A model generated the notes under the pieces. It worked only from the letters and a program-made list of their open reading frames with translations, was not told the origin of the DNA and did not search any database. The position numbers and the translations under genes were made by a program. From Rapana venosa (taxonomy: Eukaryota; Mollusca; Gastropoda; Neogastropoda; Muricidae), in contig CM054151.1 of NCBI GenBank assembly GCA_028751875.1, positions 47,160,336 through 47,224,335 on the forward strand: DNA of 64,000 bases, in the 5' to 3' direction. Shown piece after piece: positions 1 to 7,950 of this stretch (the first letter of the stretch is position 1; each line of letters opens with the position of its first letter).

Positions 1-158
1 CCACACAATAACAACACATCCATAACACATTTATACACCACACAATAACAACACATCTATAACACATTTATACACCACACAATAACAACACATTTATAAA
101 CCACACAACAACACACCCAAAACACACTTGTACATCACACAGTCGTAACATATTCATA
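1..158. repeat. 37-bp minisatellite
   Basis: Two near-identical 37-bp units (1-37, 38-74) beginning CCACACAATAACAACACAT are followed by two shorter decayed units (75-100, 101-134) and a remnant to about 158. The array runs off the left edge, so its full length is unknown. No coding potential. Confidence 0.85.
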
Positions 159-179
159 GCGTGCCAGCACAAGATTCTT

Positions 180-413
180 GCTACTCTTTTATTTATTTAT
201 TTTATTCTTTTATGTCGAGGGTAATGGACAAAGCACTTATGTGCTTTTTTTACATCTAGTCCCCGTGTGTATGTGGTTTTGTAAATTCTGTCATCTGTTC
301 CCACCAGCACACAATGGCCTAATCTTACGAAAAGCAGAACAGAATTTAACATGTGTGCAAGATGTTCTGCGTGCGTTTGCACATGGGACCTCGGTTTATA
401 GTCTCATCATTCT
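180..413 (-). mobile_element. SINE-1, 5'-truncated copy
   Basis: Read on the minus strand this is the body and 3' tail of the commonest family in the window. The diagnostic tail (AAGCACATAAGTGC-like stem, then a degenerate TCGATATAAAAGAATAAAA end) lies at about 186-250. The body covers CATGTGCAAACGCACGCAG-like sequence up to 413. The tRNA-like head present in the copies at 2114 and 23112 is missing. Confidence 0.8.
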
Positions 414-503
414 ACCTTTGGAGAGCACATCACCACTTAGTCATGAACAGCGCCATTCTGTTCTCTCTCGTTTTCCCTGTTTCAGTGTCTGCCAGGCTGT
501 CTT

Positions 504-571
504 CCCTCACCAGAGTGATTTTTCCTAAAGTTTTTTTCCCTCACCAGAGTGATTTTTCCTAAAGTTTTTTT
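504..571. repeat. 34-bp tandem duplication
   Basis: Two adjacent, practically identical 34-bp units (504-537 and 538-571), each containing CACCAGAGTGATTTTTCC and a T run. It is a simple recent duplication with no evident function. Confidence 0.85.
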
Positions 572-625
572 TAATGTTTTTTGGGTGCCAAGGGCAACCA
601 CCTTATTTCCTGTGAGAAAGAAGGA

Positions 626-700
626 AGGTGGCATGACGGTTAAGACGTTCACGTGACTAACATGTAATCCAGGTGGTTCTGGATTCGATTCCCAGCTTTG
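626..700 (+). mobile_element. tRNA-like SINE head
   Basis: A pol III-type block resembling a tRNA: A-box-like GGCATGACGGTTAAGACG near the start and B-box-like GGATTCGATTCCC about 40 bp later. It is too diverged to fold as an intact tRNA gene and is best read as the 5' head of a tRNA-derived SINE. Its body (to about 820) matches nothing else in the window. Confidence 0.45.
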
Positions 701-825
701 AGATTTCTTACCAGTTAAGACGTTCACCTGCCTGAAACAAGCAAACCGCGATGTTCTATTTTTGATTCTAGCCTGCCCTTTCTTCCCAGTTTGACGGCAC
801 AAATTAAACTGAATGTTCAAGTCCT

Positions 826-938
826 TTGCAAGGGACAAGTCCCTGTGTGCAAATGCATACAGAACATCTTGCATACACGTTAAAAATCCATTCCACCATT
901 TGAGTGAGTTGGCCATCTCATGCTGGTAGGAACAGATG
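826..938 (+). mobile_element. SINE-1 internal fragment
   Basis: Matches the central part of SINE-1 (compare 23262-23370): degraded versions of the ACGCAGAACATCTTGC and GTGGGAACAGATGACAAAAT blocks. Head and tail are absent. A minus-strand copy starts 30 bp away, so the two form an inverted pair. Confidence 0.7.
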
Positions 939-959
939 ACAAAATATTATTTTAATTTA

Positions 960-1208
960 ATTTAATTTATTTATTTTATTTTTTTATATCGAGGATAATG
1001 GAATAAGCATTAATGTGCTTTTTTACATCCAGTCCCCATGTGTATGCAGTTTTTTAAAATTCAAATTCTGTCATCTGTTCCCACGACACACAATGGCCTA
1101 CTCTTATGAAAAGCGGAACAGGATTTAACGTGGGCGCAAGATGTTCTGTGTGCGTTCGCACATGGGGCCTCGGTTTATAGTCTCATCCGAAGGACTTTTG
1201 GGGAGAGT
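960..1208 (-). mobile_element. SINE-1, 5'-truncated copy
   Basis: On the minus strand this copy keeps the 3' tail (A/T-rich end, then ATCCTCGATATAAAA at about 990-1005) and most of the body, but ends before the tRNA head. With the plus copy at 826-938 it makes an imperfect palindrome separated by an A/T-rich spacer. Confidence 0.8.
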
Positions 1209-1234
1209 TCTATTAAAAAAAACGCATGCACACA

Positions 1235-1350
1235 GGTGTTGGAATTCGGCTACCTAAATGGTGTGTGTGTGTGTGTGGCGGGGGGCCGGAAACTGTCACA
1301 TACACAAAAACCTCACTACTAGTAAACCTTGGAGCTCTAGCCAAGGAACC
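1235..1350 (-). repeat. Family F repeat copy
   Basis: The minus strand reads GGCTAGAGCTCCAAGG, then a middle section expanded by a GT microsatellite (about 1260-1278), then a GGTAGCCGAATTCCAAC end. This matches the unclassified family F seen on the plus strand at 36148 and 39198. Confidence 0.6.
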
Positions 1351-1467
1351 AAAAGAAAAAAAAAAAAAAAAATCGCTGTAAATACCTTTTGCTTTCACAC
1401 ACTTTAACATACCTGTGCTACCCCTCTAATCTCTAAAATAGCACGCAGACCATCATTCTAGGTAAAG

Positions 1468-1548
1468 TCCCGTTTCAAGCAGGATTCGAACCTGTAACTT
1501 CCACTTTCAATATAAGCGCTTTACCACAAAACCACCAATCCAGTACTG
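1468..1548 (-). mobile_element. tRNA-like SINE head
   Basis: The minus strand carries A-box-like TGGTTTTGTGGTAAAGCGC and B-box-like AGGTTCGAATCCTG at tRNA spacing. The acceptor stem is not convincingly paired, so a functional tRNA gene is unlikely. No further copy of its body is seen in the window. Confidence 0.5.
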
Positions 1549-1825
1549 ACGCTGTTCTGTTCACCTGTAAGGTGGCACATACATACCCCAGGTGGTTGGT
1601 AAGAAGGTGGCCGAGGTGGCTCTCCAGCGGCTTGATTGTCCAGTTGATGGCGGTCAAGGTAATCTTGTCGTAATCTTGAAATTTCTGGCCGGATTATTCC
1701 GCCCTTTTGTTCGTATACACTGCCAACAGTTCAGAAAAAAATCAATGTGTCAGTTTCATTCTGGTTACATATCATAAAAGAGGTTGTGAATAATACATGT
1801 GTGCAATTCAAACATGCATTCCATG

Positions 1826-2113
1826 GATGCCACAGCCGAGTGGTTAAGACCGTTTGACTTTGATCCCATGGTCCATGAAGTCGTGGGTTCGAAACTTGGC
1901 GGCATCTGGTGAATCATGGGTGGGGATTTTTATGCTCTGCCAGTCAACTGCCAGCGCCTTTTTTTGCGTATATACATGCAGAAGATCAAATATATTATGC
2001 ATGTTAAAGATCCCGTAATTCATGTCAGTGTTGGGCGGGTTATGGAAACACGACTATAGTATACCCAGCATACACCCCACAGCTGTCAGTTTCCCCCACT
2101 TTCAGTTGCTCTC
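1826..2113 (+). mobile_element. SINE with tRNA-Leu/Ser-like head
   Basis: The first 80 bases resemble a type II tRNA with a long variable arm: AGCCGAGTGGTTAAG (D arm/A box) and GTGGGTTCGAAACTTG (T arm/B box). The body includes GTTAAAGATCCCGTAAT and GGGTTATGGAAACA, of a style I associate with gastropod SINEs. It is cut at 2113, where a full SINE-1 begins, suggesting that SINE-1 inserted into it or replaced its 3' end. Confidence 0.65.
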
Positions 2114-2465
2114 AGGGACGGGATAGCCTAGTGGTCAGAACATTGTGCTCGCAATCTGACGACCCGTGTTTGATTCCCGTTCAAGGGGATTTTTTCCCCT
2201 GGAGTTAACATCAGTGCAGACTCCACTCTCTCCAAAAGTCCTTCGGATGAGACTATAAACCGAGGCCCCATGTGCAAACCCACGCAGAACATCTTGCGCA
2301 CACATAAAATCCTGTTCCGCTTTTCATAAGAGTAGGCCATTGTGTGCCGGTGGGAACAGATGACAAAATTTACAAAACTAGCATACACACGGGGACTGGA
2401 TGTAAAAAAGCACATAGGTGCTTATTCCATTATCCTCGATATAAAAGAATAAAATAAAATTAAAA
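2114..2465 (+). mobile_element. SINE-1, full-length copy
   Basis: Reference-quality copy. The tRNA-like head has an A box (TAGCCTAGTGG) and B box (GTTTGATTCCC). A constant body follows (CCCCTGGAGTTAACATCAG, then CGGATGAGACTATAAACCG). The conserved 3' tail is GGGGACTGGATG, the AAGCACAT stem, and TCGATATAAAAGAATAAAAT. The minus strand is open for 95 codons across it, but that frame is only antisense SINE. Confidence 0.85.
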
Positions 2466-2579
2466 TTAAAATAAAAATTCCATTCCATCCCAGCCCAGCT
2501 GGGGCCACTGGTGCCAATAACAGCAGGAGCTGACCGCACGTGGAATAAGTAAAAGGAAGGGGTGCCCTAGATTTAGTGC

Positions 2580-2720
2580 TCTTGACCCAGTCATGTTGGA
2601 TTCACACGCTGTGATATCCCTGAAGTCAGAATGCGGCTACCTTGATGGTGGCCAAAAACAGTGGCATGGGCAAAATCTTATTATAGGTGAACCTCAGAGC
2701 TCTAGCCAAGGAACAAAACA
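2580..2720 (-). repeat. Family F repeat copy
   Basis: The minus strand runs from TTGGCTAGAGCTCTGAGGTT through a GCCCATGCCACTG-type middle to GGTAGCCGCATTCTGAC. The order of blocks matches the copies at 36148, 38548 and 39198. No ORF and no pol III boxes are apparent. Confidence 0.7.
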
Positions 2721-2965
2721 TGTTGTTTAAAAACACACACAAACATGCATTCCACATATCCACTCATTCACTCACACATACAGTCTGATAGACGCAAGAC
2801 CTTTCTTTCTCACGATAATCTTAGTCACTGTTCACATGACAGCCAAACACAAGTGGATTCCACAGCTGCTAAGGACTCTCCGGGTGCCACTGATCGAATC
2901 TGTGTGTGATAAGATTAGAGCAAGCAGAATGCGAGCAAGAACACTAATGAAACAGAAGAGCAGGC

Positions 2966-3064
2966 ATCAGAGGAACAAAATAGGGCTTAAATAATAAGTT
3001 GCAGAAAAGTACAGAGGAATCAGAGGAACAAAATATGGCTTAAATAATAAGTTACAGAAAAGTG
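2966..3064. repeat. 53-bp tandem duplication
   Basis: Two adjacent units (2966-3018 and 3019-3064) share ATCAGAGGAACAAAATA and AATAATAAGTT with a few substitutions. The surrounding 2721-3115 contains nothing else that I recognise. Confidence 0.8.
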
Positions 3065-3117
3065 TTTTAATCTTGCCAAAACTTGAATGGCTGATCTTCA
3101 CTTTTTAAAAAGTGAAA

Positions 3118-3530
3118 TAAATACCACTTTCAATCACAGCAGATTTTTTTTTTGGGGGGGGGGAAGGGGGGGGGGGGGCAATGAAATTTGGGCTGCTCTC
3201 CCCTGATAGAGCACACCACCACAAGAACAGTATTACTTTTTTTTTTTTTAATGATCCTGTTTTCAGGTGTATCTACTTTCCTATCACAGTAGCTTTTTTT
3301 CTACAGAATTTTGCCAGAGACAACTCTCTAGCTGCCAGTTCTTTTGTAAACATGCGCAGCATGTGTGTTGCACACAGGAGCCTTGGTTTATTGTCTCATC
3401 CGAGAGACAAGCACCCAGACCACTACTCAAGGTCTAGTGAATGGGGAAACATTTTCGGGGTACAAACAGGGAACCAACCTGCATATTTTGCATTCTATGC
3501 AGGTTCGTTACTTGTATACTACCAATCCCC
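3118..3530 (-). mobile_element. SINE-2 copy lacking TTA tail
   Basis: On the minus strand the copy runs from a decayed tRNA-like head (about 3460-3530) through GAGACAATAAACCAAGG and TTGCCAGAGA-type blocks to AAATTTCATTGCC and AAAGTGGTATTT near 3118. It is more diverged than the copies at 15060 and 33955. The LINE-B-shared 3' tail is missing. Confidence 0.75.
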
Positions 3531-3652
3531 CTTTACGTTTGCCTGCAGCGTTTTGCACTAATATTTTTGAAACATCCATTTTTCAATGGCCTCTTTTCTG
3601 AAAGTGAAGGCCTTCTAGCTCTGGTGAATGCAACTGCTGTACTGGTCCTTAC

Positions 3653-3792
3653 CTCAGAATCTTCTTAGCTACATGTCCCTGTTTTATATCATCCGAGTAC
3701 AAACAAGAAACGAAGTGCCAGTAGTCACTTGCAGGCCGCTTTACAAGTCGATCCACAAGGCTTCGCACTTGGTCTTTTCGTTTATCGTTGCC
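3653..3792 (-). CDS. CARD gene exon 2 of window (helices 3-6)
   Basis: The acceptor CCCCCTTTTTCAG lies just above 3792. The exon of 140 bp has 46 full codons plus two bases, and ends CTGAG before GTAAGG. The frame opens with GGC AAC GAT and has no stop. It supplies the second half of the CARD, including the Trp-His-Phe of helix 5 and the Lys-Gln-Gly-His before helix 6. Confidence 0.8.
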
Positions 3793-4164
3793 CTGAAAAA
3801 GGGGGAAAAGAAAAGAACACAAAAAGTTAATCTGATCTGAAACAAAACTAGTGATTCAATATTATCATTCACTCTGAATAGAGCTGTTTGGTACTGTTTG
3901 TGTTCTTATTAAGGCTCAGTTTCTGTGTGTGTGGTGTGTGTGTGTGTTTTGTGTGTGTGTTGTGTGTGTGTGTGTGTGTGCACGTGCGTGTGTGTGCATG
4001 TGCGTGTGTGTGCATGTGTGCATGGGTGTGTGCATGCGTGTGTGTGTGTCAGTCTGTGTGTCAGTGTGTATCTCTGTCTGTCTATTTTCTCTCTTTCTCT
4101 CCGGATGAAAAAAGTATATGAATACTTACTCTGTAAAACTTGGAAAATAAAGATCATCATTCAA

Positions 4165-4199
<35 letters not shown>

Positions 4200-4859
4200 T
4201 CCTTTCCTCTCTTCTTTTTTCTTCTATCACTGTCTCTCTCTCTTCTCTTTTTTTAGACTCTGTTTGTTCCTAGCATGTAGTAATCCTAAACATCATTAGA
4301 AATTTAGCTTTGTGTTTATATAAAGCCTTTTAGTTTAAAATAAGAGATACTATGTCGATGTAAGATAGTAAGACTTTTTTACCCCTGTGGATTTGTTTGC
4401 ATAATTTGTTTGTCACTGCTGTACTTCACCGTGTATTCTAATCACTATTCAGTGTATTGATCAGAAACCCCTTCAGACATGGGCCAACGGCCTTTTATGA
4501 ATAAAGTTTTTTCAGAGTTCTCCCTCTCTCTCTCTCTCCTTTGTCTCTCCAGTCAAAATTTCAGATAGATTAGCATACTCAGAGCAGATGAAATCAACCA
4601 CCAAACCTAAAAATCTAACAGTGGCCAACATTGCTGTATTAGTAGTTAGTATTAAAGCAAAAAAAACCCAAACTTTCACTCCCACTCTCCAAGACAGCAG
4701 TACTCACTCACCTGAAGAATATCTTCAGAATCGGGGAAAACACCCTTCTGCACCAGATAATCCATGATGCCAGGTAGATCACTCAGATTCCTTGTGAGGA
4801 AAACTCGATTTTCCTGAAGAGAATCTTTCATAGGCTCTGTAAAAACACCGTCACTCATC
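3653..4859 (-). CDS. CARD-domain protein, 5' part (two exons)
   Basis: Two spliced minus-strand exons encode a complete CARD domain, a death-fold adaptor module that pairs with other CARDs in apoptosis and innate-immune complexes in the cytosol. Exon 1 (4859-4712) starts one base before an ATG and exon 2 is 3792-3653; the join is in phase 0. Of about 95 residues, helix 1 is near LQENRVFLTRNLS, helix 2 DLPGIMDYLVQKGVF, helix 4 KDQVRSLVDRLVKRP, helix 5 DYWHFVSCLYSDD and helix 6 IKQGHVAKKIL. This pattern resembles the CARDs of caspase-2-type initiator caspases and small adaptors. Exon 2 ends with 2 bases of an open codon and a good donor, so the protein continues; nothing further is recognisable to the left, so the rest lies outside the window. 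Whether it is a caspase, kinase or adaptor cannot be told. The intron carries a TG microsatellite and a LINE-A tail. Confidence 0.8.
3924..4060. repeat. TG microsatellite (intronic)
   Basis: Interrupted (TG)n with CATG and CGTG variants. It lies in the intron between the two CARD exons and produces spurious open frames on both strands. Confidence 0.9.
4169..4200. repeat. CT microsatellite
   Basis: A (CT)n run directly preceding the LINE-A 3' fragment. Confidence 0.9.
4252..4510 (+). mobile_element. LINE-A 3' UTR fragment
   Basis: Aligns by eye along its length with 44630-44905 and with the minus-strand 3' end at 29848-30110. Shared blocks include AAATAAGAGATACTATG-type sequence, a TGTATTCTAATCA block and a terminal hairpin, GGCC-AAC-GGCC (4482-4492), followed by TTTTATGAATAAAG. 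A CT-rich microsatellite follows the end, as at the other copies. No ORF remains. It sits in the CARD gene intron. Confidence 0.75.
4712..4859 (-). CDS. CARD gene exon 1 of window (helices 1-3)
   Basis: The acceptor is a pyrimidine-rich TTTATTTTTTCAG ending at 4860. The exon begins G then ATG (4858-4856) and encodes 49 codons. The donor is CTTCAG followed by GTGAGTGAGT, close to a perfect consensus. The ATG may be the true start, with an upstream 5' UTR exon, because the acceptor lies one base before it. An in-frame upstream coding exon cannot be excluded. Confidence 0.8.
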
Positions 4860-5089
4860 CTGAAAAAATAAAAGATAAAGATAAATTTTCAGTTTATTTT
4901 TCTGAGCTAATAAAAAACAAAGTTAAGCAGAATGTTAACTGACAAAGAAAGAGACAACTTAAAATTAAAAAAAAATCATTATATTAGAATACAGCCAATT
5001 ACTAAAAGGAAAAATCTGTGCAAAACCTCTTCAGCTGCCAACTCCATTGGAGTCTTGTCACTTATAATTGTTAGATGTTCCTTACCTTA

Positions 5090-5330
5090 ACATCCTGGGA
5101 GAAACCCAGGCGATGTGCTCTGATTCACTTGTTACATCTGGGTTTCACTGTGAGATTGTAAATACTCACTGGATGAGAAATTTGTGTGTATGACTGTTTT
5201 CAAGTACCTCACCACACAGGCTGCCATACTTCAACTTCATAGGACTTTTTTTCTTCTTTAAAGAAGTATGGGTTGCTAAGCAAAGAGCTTGCCCTGGCTG
5301 TAAACAATCTCAGCATGATAATGTTAAAAA
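5090..5330 (+). repeat. Family C repeat copy
   Basis: Shares consecutive blocks with 10215-10500 and 62870-63080: CACTGTGAGATTG, GATGAGAAATTTG, TGACTGTTTTCAAGTACCT and CTAAGCAAAGAGCTTGCC. No tRNA boxes or ORF are seen. It is an unclassified interspersed repeat lying upstream of the CARD exons. Confidence 0.7.
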
Positions 5331-5479
5331 CTACATATCCATGTATTTAAACTCAAGAGGTAGAGACAGAGAGGAGGAAGCAGGAACCAAAAAATTGTAC
5401 TTTCAGAAATCAGATAAAAATTTGCAAGAAAACTTAAATGGTTTTCTTTTTGTTGTAGAGAAAATAAACTGAGATATTC

Positions 5480-5840
5480 GTTTACCTTTTCAAATGCTCA
5501 GACAGCAACTGTCATATGAGCAAAAATGTGTTGAAATGCTGTTAAGTGCCTAACAAGTAAGGCCCAGTGTGTCCAACTGGGAGAGAACTATTATCTTTTA
5601 ACTTAGTCTTTCTGGAAAAAAGGCAGGAGAATGGACCAAGAAGGCAAAAAATAGACGAGAAGGAGATGACAGGAAGAAAAGAAGCAAGGCAGAAACAAAG
5701 GGAGGAATTAAAAAAAAATCAATCAAAAAAAGAGGAAACTCCAACAAGTCCAAGCACAGAATTTCCAGAAGGTGAGGATACTGTTTATACTGACAGCCCC
5801 CCCCCCCCCCCCCCCCCCCATCCCCATAGGGGAAAATGGG
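5480..5840 (+). repeat. Family D repeat copy
   Basis: One of six copies. Blocks in order: GCTCAGACAGCAACTG, TCATATGAGCAAAAATG, AAGTAAGGCCCAGTG, GGCAGGAGAATGGACCAAG, GACAGGAAGAAAAG, GCACAGAATTTCCAGAAGG, and a C-run/CATCCCCATAGGGG end. A 128-codon frame from 5567 merely reads through the purine-rich repeat body. Orientation is set relative to the copy at 18795. Confidence 0.8.
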
Positions 5841-6884
5841 ATATTAATAACTATTTGAAAACCCAAAAGAAAGATTTAAAGAATATAGACATTACAAAAC
5901 AAACATTGAAGCAGCACCAACAAAAAAAATCCTCTTGCTGTCAAACAGATTGATCAGTAAGCTGGAGGACACTAACTGTTTGAGCAGATCACAGAGTATT
6001 CTGAATGGCCATGTTCAATCTGCTACTTAAAGGCCATTACATTCACAGCACTTGACAGATGTGGGAGATGATCAATCCATTTGGGTCTGGGTTTTTTTTA
6101 CCCAGCTATGGCCAGTCATAGGTTCAAGGAAGGGGCAGGGGGTGAGGGTCTCCTCTGTTGCCATCTTTTGTGCCCCCCCCCCCCCCCCCCGTCAAAAAAG
6201 AAAAAAAAAGAAAAAGGAGAAAACGAGTGTACACCAAGATGGGAGGAGACTGTCATTGTCACCAGGTTTGATTTCGTGTTACTATGACAACAAAACTTGG
6301 ATGGCGACTGTTTGTCTGCAATGCTGCACATCTGTCTGCTTTCTCGTTATGTTTTCGTTTCACACAATGAGTGGGATATATCATTTTTCTTTATCATCAA
6401 AAGTATAAACATCCTTCAGATCGTCAACAGCGCAAAGCATTCAACACAACCACCACACCATGACCACAGCACTTCTTGCTACTACTAGTCTACTCACTTG
6501 AAATTATCGTCAAATGCTGAAAGTATAAACAGTAGAATACGATGTCAAAAAACATTCACGACTGGGCCAATTCATGTCCTAGATCTTTTCAGGAGACGTT
6601 GATGTGAAGCCCATCTTTTCTTTCTAAGGCATGTGTACACTTTGAAAAACACGGAAGCAGAAGAAAGGCCAAACTCCAATTTCACTTACTATGCTCTATA
6701 ACACAAACCAACATCCAAAACATTCATCAACCCATCAGATAATTTAAAGATAAAAGTTTCTAGTTTAAAAAAAAGCAAATAATCTAGCCTATAAGGAATG
6801 CTCTGTTGAGATTTGTTCAAGATTTTCTCAGCATCCGTGTATGCTGATAAATAACAAGTCCGGAGTCTTATCCAATATACCTTT
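5841..6884. other. Unassigned stretch upstream of CARD gene
   Basis: No gene or repeat that I can name. It contains a C run at about 6172-6190 and candidate minus-strand splice donors near 6497 (CAA then GTGAGTAG) and 6688 (CATA then GTAAGTG). These could belong to 5' UTR exons of the CARD gene, but no coding sequence supports them. Confidence 0.3.
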
Positions 6885-6930
6885 CCGGAAATGTTCCGGT
6901 TAGCACCTTAGTTTCAGTTTCGGTTTTACG
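6885..6930 (-). promoter_or_regulatory. ISRE-like / ETS-like promoter motifs
   Basis: The minus strand reads AAAACCGAAACTGAAACT (6927-6910), a perfect match to the interferon-stimulated response element core GAAANNGAAA bound by IRF factors. Just downstream is ACCGGAACATTTCCGGAAAG, containing ETS-like CCGGAA sites and a dyad TTCCGGAA. This lies about 2.05 kb upstream of the first CARD exon on the same strand. Motif match is seen; promoter function and link to the gene are inferred. A partly similar CAGTTTCGGTTTTC at about 22928 warns that it may come from a repeat. Confidence 0.35.
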
Positions 6931-7006
6931 AAAGGTCAGCGGTCATGTGCATAGTAACATATTATGAGGCACTGCCTAATTCTAATGGAATCACGGAAAA
7001 CTTAAC

Positions 7007-7010
<4 letters not shown>

Positions 7011-7085
<75 letters not shown>

Positions 7086-7122
7086 ATTCAATGTACCATC
7101 TGGAATAAAAATTTGACTTGAC

Positions 7123-7185
<63 letters not shown>
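7011..7185. repeat. AC microsatellites around a TTGACTTGACTT tail
   Basis: Two long (AC)n tracts (7011-7083, 7127-7185) flank TTATTCAATGTACCATCTGG followed by AATAAAAATTTGACTTGACTT. The same tail recurs at 25398-25460 and, on the minus strand, at 50636-50690. The intervening piece therefore looks like the 3' end of a retroposon next to its simple-repeat terminus. Confidence 0.75.
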
Positions 7186-7187
<2 letters not shown>

Positions 7188-7340
7188 AGACAAACAAATG
7201 AACAAACTGCATCCAATAATCCAAATGACTTCTCCCTAAACTCTCCCTGATCTATAGTCTTCTTTCTTCTTTCTAAGAGAAAATTGTCATTGCAGGACAT
7301 GTTATAATCATTTTCTGCATTGATAATTATGTGTGTATGC

Positions 7341-7430
<90 letters not shown>

Positions 7431-7452
7431 TTCTCTCTCTCTCTCTCTCTCT
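7341..7452. repeat. CT microsatellite
   Basis: Nearly pure (CT)n over about 85 bp, then an interrupted extension to 7452. Reads as Ser-Leu repeats in plus-strand frames. Confidence 0.95.
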
Positions 7453-7950
7453 GTTTTTATGTTTTTTGTTTGTTTGTTTTTTGTTTTGGTGTATGCATGT
7501 GTGTGTGTGTGGAGGGGGGAAGGGTGTTGGGTTTTTGTTTGTTTGTTTGTTTGTTGTTGTTGTTTTTTAAAAAAAAATTCTCATTTGTTTGTTTGTTGTT
7601 GTTTTTTCTTGTTTTTTATTTGTTTGTTTGGGAGGGTGCTTTTGTCTGTTTTGTTGTTGTTTTTTTATTTATTTATTTATTTATTTTGTTGTTGTTGTTT
7701 TTTGGGGGGGTTTTGTTGTTGTTTTTCTGGGGTTATTTTGTCTTTTGCTCGTCCGGGGTTGTTTGTTTGTTTGTTTGTTTTTTCTTTTTCTCTCTTTTTC
7801 TTTTTAAACAAAAAAAGTTTTTTCCCTTTGCTTCTACTGTTTGAAAATATGAGTACTGAGTGCATTTTCAAATGTGACCCCAATGGCGGGGACTGGATGT
7901 AAAAAAGCACATGAGTACTTATTCATTATCCTGAAAAAAAAGAATTTGTT
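7453..7950 (+). mobile_element. Element X 3' end, copy 1
   Basis: GTTT-rich low-complexity sequence leads into CCCTTTGCTTCTACTGTTTG and then the conserved tail GGCGGGGACTGGATG, AAGCACATGAGTACTT and ATTATCCTG. The order of blocks repeats that of 8580-9010. The tail is the same sequence that ends SINE-1. No coding region survives: the long plus-strand frames are poly-Leu/Phe/Val from T/G runs. Confidence 0.6.

Noticed and set aside
1826..1905. Functional tRNA-Leu/Ser gene
   Set aside because: tRNA-like, but followed by a SINE body and with mismatched stems.
2820..2945. Third CARD-gene exon downstream of 3653 on the minus strand
   Set aside because: An acceptor-like site gives only a short tail before a stop, with no domain or conservation argument.
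5567..5953. 128-codon Lys/Glu/Gln-rich protein
   Set aside because: Lies within a family D copy plus a C run; the same frame is not kept in the other copies.
7320..7902. 174- and 189-codon Ser/Leu, Phe/Val-rich frames
   Set aside because: Arise from the CT microsatellite and T/G-rich Element X interior; no start context or domain.
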